Origin: Hydractinia symbiolongicarpus
Taxonomy: Eukaryota > Cnidaria > Hydrozoa > Anthoathecata > Hydractiniidae
Length of the DNA: 60,000 nucleotides
Reading direction: 5' to 3'
Assembly: GCF_029227915.1 (NCBI RefSeq)
Contig: NC_079886.1
Coordinates: forward strand, 15,788,501 to 15,848,500
A model generated the notes under the pieces. That model saw only the letters and a program-made list of their open reading frames with translations. It had not been told where the DNA came from and made no database searches. The translations under genes were made by a program, and so were the position numbers. Below are positions 12,901-24,900 of the stretch, piece after piece (position 1 is the stretch's first letter; each line of letters opens with the position of its first letter).

Positions 12901-15900
12901 TTTATTTATAAGAGTATTTAGTTGGTGTATGTAAATTTCAATCAAAATTCTAGAAACAAAGCAAGTTGTCATTTAGTGTTAAATTGTACTTTAACCTTAT
13001 TTCGTTTCCTCTGTTTAGAAAGTTGATGAAGAAGGTCGACATCAGGTGTGTTAATGTTTGCAATTCGATTTTAAATGTTTGTCACAGTTTTTCTTTTTAT
13101 TATTTCATTTAGTTCATGCTTTCACCTTCTTTCCACAAGTCTAGGCAACTAACAACTTTTTAAATTAACAACTTTGTAATTACAGAGTGTACTTTTAGCC
13201 TACTCATGTTTTTGTTTGTTAGTTTGTTGTCATTGTTGTGTTTGTTGTCATTTTTTGTTTTTTTGTTTGTTTGTTGTCATTGTTTGTTGTCATTGTTGTG
13301 TTTGTTGCCATTGTTTGTTGTCATTGTTTGTTGTCATTGTTTGTTGTCATTGTTGTGTTTGTTGTCATTGTTTGTTATCATTGTTGTGTTTGTTGTCATT
13401 GTTTGTTGTCATTGTTGTGTTTGTTGTCATTGTTGTGTTTGTTGCCATTGTTTGTTGTCATTGTTTGTTGTCATTGTTGTGTTTGTTGCCATTGTTTGTT
13501 GTCATTGTTTGTTGTCATTGTTTGTTGTCATTGTTGTGTTTGTTGTCATTGTTTGTTATCATTGTTGTGTTTGTTGTCATTGTTTGTTGTCATTGTTGTG
13601 TTTGTTGCCATTGTTTGTTATCATTGTTGTGTTTGTTGTCATTGTTTGTTGTCATTGTTGTGTTTGTTGTCATTGTTTGTTGTCATTGTTTGTTGTCATT
13701 GTTGTATTTGTTGTCATTGTTGTATTTGTTGTCATTGTTTGTTGTCATTGTTTGTTGTCATTGTTTGTTGTCATTGTTTGCGTTTTAAGACGAATTGTCA
13801 AAATTTGTGCTTCTTAGTTTCCTGGAATAAGGTAAACCAAACATGGTGGTAAACATAAATTGAGGGGGAGAAGTTGAAAAAGATTTACCTAAGATAAAAT
13901 TACCTAAGCTCGACAAATTTTTTAACTGTGAAACACCAAATAGTAACCATAAAAAACCAAGAAACTGATACTTAATACGACCATTAGAAGCAATCACGTA
14001 GCTGAATTTCATAAAGCAAAGCGCTAATTGGATTTTTAAAAGTCATATTTAGTATCTTCTATCAATCTTCAGTTCAAGATGTTTTATTTATTTAACATTA
14101 TTTATTTGTAATTCCTTGACCCAATTAAATTTCAAATAATACTTTTTTGGCACTTTTAAATTAATCACCAATTTGGCACTGTAGGTTGATGTCTCAGAGT
14201 TCATAAATTCAGCATTTCGCCCTTGCTGTTACGTCAATTCGGTTTCTACAGAGTCAAAGGGTTAAGAACTTGGAACTTTATGTTTTTAATTTTAGTGGTA
14301 GAACTTTTTCTTAAATACATCGTAATCTTTAAACTGCTGTCCACGTGATAAGGATATATTTTTCTTAGTGGCAAATGAAACATTTCAAATCACAAGCATA
14401 TTGTAACATATGCCATTCTACTTTGACTGGATTTGGTCGAAAACAAGGTCTTCAGTGTATATGTAAGTCAAGTTTAAAACTTCATATTTAATACCTCTTC
14501 ATTACCAGGAATTTTGCAAATAATAATTTTCACTGTATTTATGAAGGTGTTTTTGCAGGAGTTCTTGCAAAAGTGATTTCAAAAGAAATTAATTTTGCTG
14601 CTATTGACGTTAAATAAGTTGTCAAGCGCAGCAGAGAAATAATAAGGTAATATTGAGTGGACACTCTGTAGTTAATGGAAAACAGCAATATTAGCTAAAG
14701 AAATAAACATATCAAAATAAATCTATTTAAGATGTGTAGCAACAAAAAAATAATTTAATATTAATAGAAACTAATAGAAAACTGCGAAAATATAAAAGTA
14801 AAAGGAAGCAAAAGAAAAAATATAAAGTGACATTACTTCAGCGGTCTTGAAGTTTCTGGCTCACACAGACAGACTGAATTATTGTATTTTAATACAGAAA
14901 GCAGGCAGATTAGTATTTTGGTTGTTGTTTTTTAGTTTGTCGTTACACTTGCCATGAAAGGTGTGTTAATCGTGTTCCAAATTCTTGTATACAGACCTAC
15001 ACTGAAACAAAAAATAAAAGGAAGCAAAAGAAAAAATATAAAGTGACATTACTTCAGCGGTCTTGAAGTTTCTGGCTCACACAGACAGACTGAATTATTG
15101 TATTTTAATACAGAAAGCAGGCAGATTAGTATTTTGGTTGTTGTTTTTTAGTTTGTCGTTACACTTGCCATGAAAGGTGTGTTAATCGTGTTCCAAATTC
15201 TTGTATACAGACCTACACTGAAACAAAATCAAAGCGAAAGAAAGTAGTAAGTATGTTTGTCTAAAAAGTAGTTCAATAGATTCATGTCTGATTTATAACC
15301 GCCTTCGTGTACCTCCGGTATTTCGAGCACAGAATAAGAAATGATTTTGTTCGTCTCTGACATTTATCCTAGGCTTTTATTTAATGGTGTGCTTATCTGC
15401 TAATTTGGTTGGACTGGGACCTTGACCTGTCATTTACAGTATGCTATTTGTTTAGAGCATGGACCATCATTGGGTGGAAGGGAATTGTCCTGGAAAATGC
15501 ACAAAATGTAATAAAAATATTAAAATGAATTGTTTAACAGGCTTGCACTGTGTTTGGTGTCAAGCTCAGGTGAGTGTGTATATTTGTATAATTTGTGTGT
15601 TCAGTGATAAGTGTTTTGATTGAAGTTGTTCATATGCTTTTTGCACACTATCTAGCGATAGAAACCTTGCAATTAAAGAAAAAAAGTATGCATGTTTTGA
15701 AGAAAATAGCCTTAATTTAGTAAGATAAAAAAATAAGAAAAATAAAAGACCTTATGTACTATAAGCTCTTTTATAGGCATGTAAACAATTAGTAGCAGAA
15801 AAGTATAACATCATGCAGACATGTAGGCTGTATCTTCATCCTCTCTTAGTGTAACTTGTTGACAGAGGTACGTTGTTGACTGGAGATCTGTTTTTTATTT

Positions 15901-18900
15901 AGGTTCACAATAGGTGTGTGAATGCAATGCAAACAGAATGTTCATTGGGTCCCCACAGGGTTCATATATTACCTCCTATCTGTATCACTCCACAGACGGT
16001 ATGATGATTTTGAATACTGTGAATCCACTTTCTGGAGAAGATTCGTGTCAAGATGTATAAAATTACATTGGCTATTACATTTTTTTTATTTAGAAAAAAG
16101 TCAAAGAACATTCAAAAGTGAAAAAGAACTCTGTTATAAGTTATGACGGGATACCGATGTTAATCTCCCCATTGCCAAACACTCAACCTTTAGTTGTATT
16201 CGTGAATCCTAAAAGTGGTGGAAGACAGGGTGCAAGGTATGTGCATTAGTAGTCTGGTCACATCCTACTTGTTATTTTCTATACTCAAAGTAATTAGGCA
16301 TCCTTTGTTGTTTTTCTTAGACTGTTAAACAAATTTCGTTACATTTTGAATCCAAGACAAGTGTTCAATTTAGCTGATAATGGCCCTTTACCTGGGTTAA
16401 AATTTTTCTCCCAAGTTCCAAACTTTCGTGTGCTCTGCTGTGGCGGAGATGGTACAGCTGGCTGGATATTGTCGACAATAGGTAAGTTCTGCAAAAAGCA
16501 ATCACTAGAAAAACTAAACTATCGTTTAGTTTTTCTAGTGATTACTCTCGTGTTACTAGTCTTTACAAATGGCCTTTTCGAGGGCGCAGAAACAATAGTG
16601 TATGAAAAAGTGGTGACTACGAAGCGCGTGCTATTTGGACATTAAACTATGTGATGGTGTTGTTATGTGGAATGTTGTTTTACTTGACTCGGTGTCATAG
16701 AGTGCTGGGGTAAAGGGTTGTTGCAAAACTCAAGAGTGTGTTTGATAATAAGTGGACTGTTATCACAATCACCTGATATAATACAGATTTGATTCACCTG
16801 ATTTGAATCAACTGGTATAATATAGATTTGGTAATTTATGCTGGCATGTAAGCAGTCGTGTACAGTGTTAACAACTGAATAAATCTGCAAACATTGATTT
16901 GGTTTAAGCTGTGAACGCTTTTAGATGTGCTGTTTACGCCTATTATAGTTCACACCATGCGTTTTTATATGGCAAGGGATTTACGTGGCATAGTCCGTAG
17001 CCGCAATTTAAAAAACCCTGTAATAGAATGCAGCTTACACTAACACCATAACAGTTCGGTTTTGCTTTTTTTAACTACTGTATTGTTTACCATGTTTTTA
17101 TCTACCACTGTTGATGTTTCAAGTCATGTCTGAATGTTGCTCATGTCAAATTCATTGTTAACGTTTGAATTTATTTGATCATAGATCGACTATCAAGCAT
17201 AAAACAAAGACCTGCGATGTCCATTCTACCACTTGGTGAGTTGGTTACACATTATTTACAATGAGCTTAACTCTAGCTTCAATGAAAATTAAGATGCTAA
17301 AACATGTACGTCTTTTTATAGGTACAGGAAATGATTTAGCACGCTGTTTAGGCTGGGGAGGAGGTGTGAATCATACAATTTATAATATCAGTGTGTCACG
17401 TGATGTGTATCGATTATGTTCTGGAAGTAGCTCAGAGCTTTGTTTTGATTTTTTACTAAGTGTATTGCTCTGGGAATAAAGCTTTGGTTTTATTTACATT
17501 CCCAATGCTATTGCATTCTGTTCATTTTCATATCGATCTGGACTTGATTAAGTCTGGTTTATCTTCGTGGGTCTACAATGTGTTCGTCTCAAAAAAAATA
17601 GTATCCAATTATTATACTTCACTTTTAACAAATAAACAATTAAATAACTCTCTTTTAGGCAGTGAACTTGTCAATGTTGCTTCACTAAAGGTTATCTGCT
17701 TTCGTCTCTTTCAGGTTACGACGGTGGGAGCATAGATAAATGTTTATGGAAGACTGCAAATAGTTCAGTTGTTATGATGGATAGGTAGGTAGCTTTGATA
17801 AAACTGATGAAGGTAAAAGACATACAAATCGAAAATATTGAGTACTAGATTACGTAAAATATTAAACATATGCAAATAAAAAATAGCGGTAATATAATGG
17901 AAATTTTTCTAACATTTGCTGTTTTTTAACATAAGTGGGTTATGTACTAATAATAGTATGTTGACTGACAGGGGGGATTTTGTTGGACATCAGTTCTACT
18001 GAGCAAGGGTTCGCACTCAACCTGAAAATCAGGGAAAATGTTTGGAAAAGGTGTCTTTAGCATTGACATAAATGTTTACGCCTGTGATACAATATTGGCA
18101 TTTTAAAACTATTTTTTCTTTTTTAATTTTTTTCTTCTTTTACATATTTAAAATCTGTTTGGTAATTTGTATAAAAGATCTTACGAAAGCCTTCACAAAA
18201 CTAAACAATGTTTGTGACAGACAGACAAAAAGTGAATTTCATCACGATGCTGGTTGTGTTATTAGGTTTTATGTATACCAAGTAATATTTTTAGGTGGCA
18301 AATAGACTGCGAGGAAACAGAAAAGTCGGAAGAAGGTGATGTCATGCCACAGAGTATAATGAACAACTACTTTTCTATCGGCGTGGTAAGTCGTGCTGCA
18401 TTTACATTTTGTCTCTCGAGAGAAAATATTTCTTTAAAATCGCTTTTTCTACCACTTTCTGTAGAGTGTATGAAAATGTTAAATTGTTTTTCTTTTGACA
18501 CGTTCATCCAATTTGATAGCAATTCGCTCGTTAAGCGGTTATAGTGTGACTATGTACATTCTGTTCCTTATTTCACTCTGAGATTTATGTATGGCATAAT
18601 TATCTGTGTCTGGCGTGTGTGTTGTCTTTTTAATTTTTAATACATTTTCAAATTTTTAAGGATGCGTCAATAGCTTTAAAGTTTCATTTGCAACGTGAGA
18701 AAAGTCCAGAAAAATTCAATAGCAGGTAAATTTTCACACAGTATGCACCTGAATGCACTAAATATTTTTTTTAATCAAGTGTTCTCCAGAGCAACGATAT
18801 TTCTATTTTGGTTTCAAATTCCATCTGACTAAAGTTTTAGGTTGTTTAGATTTTTATCTGACGTCAGCAGTGCAGATACGAAATAAAATTAGCGAAATTT

Positions 18901-21900
18901 AGTTTATTTGTTGCCTGTAATGTTGGAGCTGAAAGCTCTGATCAAGAAAATGTATATAATCATGTGCTTTTGATGAACAGTTGATGAGATATAAGGGTTT
19001 AAAAATTTTGCTGACATAAGCAGACACCTATCCAAACACAAAAAAAATTATTTTAGAAATTTGTATACCTTTTGCCTTCATCGTATAGATCATAAAACGC
19101 TGATCAAGAAAATGTATAGTATCGTATATTTGGCAAACGGTTGCAGAGATATTAGGATTTAAAGGTTTTTTGATTAAGTCATCAACCCGTCCATTCTGAA
19201 ACGTATTTGGCTACCCAGGTTTGAGAAAATTACCCAAATTGGTCCTAGGTAATCTCTAGTTGCCCACGCGGTAAAAAATCATTGACGTCACCACCTCGCT
19301 TCCAAGTTTTTTGGCCCTAAAGTTTTTGTGCACTGTAATGGCTTCACTAATTTAACGTAGGATATTGACGTTAAAGGGGCTACAAACCGGTTAAAATGCT
19401 CACATTCCGTATATCCCGTGCACATATTAAAAATCCGGCAATCGCGTTTTCCGCAATGAACAGACCAGCGCACTTTGCTCGCTGGTTTAATATTTTTTTT
19501 CGAAAAGTACATTACAAAGAAATATTTCAGCAGGACTCATTCTGGATGAAAACATGACCAAGGCTGGAGAAGATAAAAATTCTAGATATGTCTATATGTT
19601 CGAGTCTGTAAATTACATACATGCCGAAAAAATAGCCATTTTTATTTTTCGCAGACATCAGCTCAACTCTCGTGTAAGTCACTAAAGTCGAAAATCAGCA
19701 GCCGTTCCGTAGCCCCTTTAAAGTAGTGCTATTGACGTTACAGACACAGTCTCTGTATTATTACATAGACTAGTCGATAAATCCCGTGGAAAAATCCACT
19801 GAGGCAGCATAAAAATGAAAAAGAAGCATTATTTGAATTTTAATGACGTCAGCAACCCATGCACAAAAAAAAATAATTCAGAAGCTTGTTTTCACGTTGC
19901 CTCTATTGCGTAGAGCTTAAAGCGCTGATCAAGAAAATGTATATAATCACGCGCTTTTGATGAATGGTTAATGAAAGATAAGAATTTAAAATTTTTGCTG
20001 ACGTCAGCAAAGTCTATAATAAAAGTGTAAAAATATTTTCATTCGAAATTTGCTACGATTGCCTTCATCCAATAGATATTGAAACGCTGATCAAGAAAAT
20101 GTATAGGATCGTGTACTTTTGATAAACGGTTGCAGAGATATTAGGGTTTGGAGGTTTTTTGATGATGTCATCAACCCGTCTTTTCCGAAACGGATTTGGA
20201 AACCCAGGCTTAGGAAACTTACCCAAATTTGTCCTAGGTGGTCCCTAGTTACCCACGCGGTGAGAAATCATTGACGTCATTACCTCGTTTCCAAGTCATT
20301 CGGCCTCAAAATTTTAAGTGCATTGTAACGGCTTCATTAATTTAATATAGGTTTTTGACGTTAAAGTAGTGTTACTGATGTCACGCTGGAACGACAGAAA
20401 AATTAACATATAAGAGGTGCGTTTTCCGGCGACACATCCACTTCTGTTACGGACAGACACACACAGTCTCCGTATTATTATAAGAGACTAGCCGGGGTAA
20501 GCCAAAGTCAATGTGTGACCCGACGTTGAACACTCTGTGGAGCGCTTATTAAGAGCCCTAAACTGTGCCACACGATCAGGTGGAGCGCTTTAGTTCAGGT
20601 ATACAGTATGTTGTAAATTAAGTGAATCGCATACACCATTCTTGCGACTGTAACATATTTTTCACAAAATATTCCCCGCAACAATAGCTGAAGTAAAAAC
20701 ACAGTTTACAAATTGCTGTTACTCCATCATAGCAAAAACAATCAGTCAATATCATTTTATTTTGCGGAATAAGTTTTTGTGAAAGTTAAAAAATTTATCG
20801 TGACACTGGGCTAAGCGCTTAGTACAGTTAAACCGTGTTGCACAGGGGTCTAGGAATAATACCCCTTTTAAAAAAACTTTCTCACAGACTCTTTTTAAAG
20901 AAACACAACAGGACTGAGCGGTTAGTCCAGGTAAACATTGTTGCACATCCGTACAGGTGTGATTACCGAGAAAGTTTAAAAATGAATTGTCACATTGGGT
21001 TGACCCCTTAGTACAGGTAAACCACGTTATACATGGTGCATAGGTGTAACAGCCTTTACCAAAAGCAACAGTCTGTTGTTAACACTGGGCTAACCGCTTA
21101 GTATAGTTAAACAGAGTTGAACAGGAATATAGGTATAGTAATACCCCTTTCCAAATGAAATTTTTAATGAAAACACAGGGAACAGCTCATTACCGGTTCA
21201 GCTAAAATAATCTGTCAGTCATTTTATTTGCACAAAAAGTTTTCAGGAAAAATTAATAAAAGATGTAGCTATCTAGCTAACTGCATTTATAGCATAACAC
21301 TTATATATTATTTAAGAATATTGTTGTAGCCAAACTGCATTTTTATACTCTCACTTTTTAGCCAAAGATAGGAGCTAGCTAAATGGCTACAGTCTCAACA
21401 CAAAAATAAATGGTGGGTAGGATAAAAAGCTCTTATACCATACAGAATAGTAATAAGTAAGGTTCTAGCTAGCTAGCTAGCCTCAAAAAATCTTCGTTCC
21501 TAGCCAAAAATCCTAAAACTGGTGCGTTTAAGATCTCTACGTGACTAAAAACATGACAATATATTTATTTAGCTCCTGAGCGAAAACAGCAATCGAGGTC
21601 ACGGCGGTAATTATTATTAAAAAAGGCGTATTAAAATAATGCATTCATTTTTATCACTAAATTTAATTTTCTTACTTAATGGTAATAAATTAAAGTAATT
21701 CAATTAATAAAAGAAATAAATTAATTTTAAAATTTATTTTAATCAATAATTTGATTTGCGATTAAACAACCCCCTGGTTTCTAAAAATCGCGGAAAGATC
21801 AAAGGAATTTTGAACAGACAGACAGACGGAATACGGCTATTATTATAGAGATTATTATAGAGACTAGTCGATAAGGCCCGTGGAAAAATCCGCTTAGGCA

Positions 21901-24900
21901 AAAGGCCATTAAAAAAATAGGTTACTTTAGATGTTTTGTTGACGTCAGCAGTGCATATACAAAAAAAAAATGTTCTTAAAATCGTACACAAAATGTCAAA
22001 TATCAAATCTTACACAAAATAAATAAAGAACATCTTGCAAGGCGCAAAATCTAGTTGATAAAATGTTACAACAACAACAACACTCACAACACCAACACCC
22101 ACAAAACCGACAGTAAGAACACCGACAGTTACAACACCGACAGTCACAACACGGATAATAACAATGTCAGAAATAACGCATCTCAAATATGTACATCTTC
22201 TAAGTGATTATGTTGAAAACCCCCAGTATTTTATTCTTAAATGTCAAAAAGTTGGCCTGCAAGAGTTAGCACAAATCAACAAAAATAAGTTCTTTACACA
22301 TTTTAAATATTGTCTTTCCCCTAAAAGCTTATACAAAAATATGAAAAAGCCATAGTTTGGAAAACATCAAATTTAAATCTACAAAAATCATTCTTTTCAG
22401 TTGCATACCAGCATCCTCTTCCACAAAGATTTACACAAAATGTAAAAATCAACCAGTTAAGAACACAAAAAATTTTCTTTTTTAGTATGATGATCCGTAC
22501 TGCCCTTTACCAACAATTTTGAACCTAAATGTCAAAAAATTAATAAGCAAAGAATAAACTTGAATAAAAAAAGATATTATTTTGGAAACATTATATACGG
22601 TTTGTAAACAAAAGTTTACAAAAAAAAACAGATTGGTTTTTGAGAAACGCATCTAAATCAACAAAAATAATTTCATTCAGCATGTCGTATATTGCCATTA
22701 CCCATTAATTTGGCACAAAAAGGTTAACACGTCAAAATTTAGAAAAATCAGTCATTTCAGTGCATACAGTCCTCGCCTATTAGATTACAAAATATAAAAA
22801 AACATACAAACTTTTGTAAAATTCTCAAGAAAAACAAAAACGTGAAACCATGGAATTTTCTTCCAACAAAAATGACATCACATACAGTTAGTTCTCCCCC
22901 AAAATAGTTTATATTACGAAATATATAGACATCAGCTTTACAACAGCTTACAGTGAAGTCTGATTCTACAAAAATTTGTTCTTTCAGTATATATTGCATG
23001 TGGTCTATTTCCACAAAAGTTTACACAAAATTCTGAAAAACAGCATTTTGCAACACAAACAATATAAACTGACTTCCTCTCATAATTTTTTTTTAACCCC
23101 AAAGTCATAAACCCACCTAAATTTCCAATCAAATGTAAAAAAATCTGTAAAAAAACCTGGTATTTTACATGTAGGCTGATAAAAGTTTGACGGGATGTCA
23201 GAAAAAAACAATAAAAAATAACTTAACACACACACTTTAAATTCTTAAAATCCGTTCCACTTATCATATTTATTGCATATGGTCCCCTTTCACAGGTAAT
23301 ATGAAAAAAATTATACTCTATGGGCATAACAATGAGTCACACCATCCTAAAAGTTCAAGAAAGATTTTGTAGCTAGCTTGCTTCATCATAACTCGTGTTC
23401 AAAGAAGAAGAGATAGGTTGGAGCTAGCTAAGCTTTGGATGGAGCCTTAAAGCTTACATTAGCTATCAGCAAACAGTAGCTAGAACAACCAGTTATATAT
23501 ACTTAAAATGGGGAGACTAGCTGGGTCTATAGCTAGCTATTCTTGCTTAGTAAAAGATATTAAAAAAGAGACAATAGTAATGTAAAAATGATAAAAATTG
23601 AGTTCAAGAAACCAAAAGCTTTCCGTTTGTCCAGCAAATAGGTAGCTAACAGCTTTATGTAGCACAGTGAATTTTAGAACAAATACATTAGTTACGTACT
23701 AGGGGACTCATTAATTATGCAAAAAAATTGTAAACAAATATGGCTAGCTTTTTTATTTTTTAAAAAACGTAAAATATAATACTTTAAGAATTTGGAGCTT
23801 TAATGGATTTTTATTTGAGAATACGATTCTCCTTGACAATTTAAGTGTGCTACATAAAAAAAAGTAACACGTAGCTTCAGCGACATAAAAACGGAACGTC
23901 TAAATTATATCAAGTTCTTACTTTTTCTGAATTCGAATCCACTTGAAACTCTAGCATGCTTTCTACTTTAAACTTTACTTTACTAGCTCCACTCTTTACT
24001 TCCGAAGTAACTTCTTGTGACTTTCAACTTTATTTTTCTACTTTTACTTCTTTTCTTTGAGTTTTTTTTCTCTGAATCACTTTTTGCACTTTTTTCAAGA
24101 CGAAGGGACCTTTCTTTTGTTGTTGTTTTTTTGTCCAGGGTAACCATTTCCCGGTAGTTGGCCGTTAAAATTATTCCAGCAAATCAAGTTGCTTTATTTT
24201 GATCACGTGATGTAAACAATGTAAACTCGCTGACAAAATGAACATACTTTTTTCGGCGACTTCAAAGAAAATTTCGGCTACATCAAAGGAAGATAAACAC
24301 ATAAACTTTGCCTGTCACAGACAGACAGACAGACACACTCTCCGTATTATTATAAGAGATAGGAGTAGAAGTACTCCAATATGCCCTTCAAAAACTTCAA
24401 AAATCTGAAAATTTGAATATGAACAATAACTAATGTATCGCGAAGCTACGATGCTAACTAAGTTATTCTCTGCGAGTAAGCCTCCTCTGTAGCTTTGTAA
24501 ACGCAAAGTAATGTCACTTATAGAGTTCAAGAGAATGACAGTTAACGAAATTAAAGAAAACTTTTTTACCTGATTGATATAAAAAACGTTGTAATTGTTA
24601 TCATAACCAAGTTTTGTATAGCAACGTTTTCTTTAGGTTTAAGAATAAACTGCGTTATTTTGAAGCTGGCACATCAGAGCAACTGGCTGCTTCATGTAAA
24701 GGATTGCACAACGATATTGAAATATACGTGAGTAAACACCACGAACGAATTGCTTCTTTGGGAAGTAAGAATGAGAATCGCTCATACAGCGATATTTAAT
24801 CGAGTTTCCCAAAGATTAATGTCGCGTGAGCTATTTTCTGCTGAAACAATCTTCGTCTTCAAGTAATAAAAATCTCGTATTTGTGATAATAAAAGAATTA

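Noticed and set aside
13206-13852. Three overlapping ~200-codon ORFs rich in Cys/Val/Leu/His
   Set aside because: They are the three frames of a stop-free minisatellite inside a DGK intron.
16346-16645. 99-codon ORF read as a separate gene
   Set aside because: Its first part is DGK exon 13; the rest is intron reading through the hairpin.
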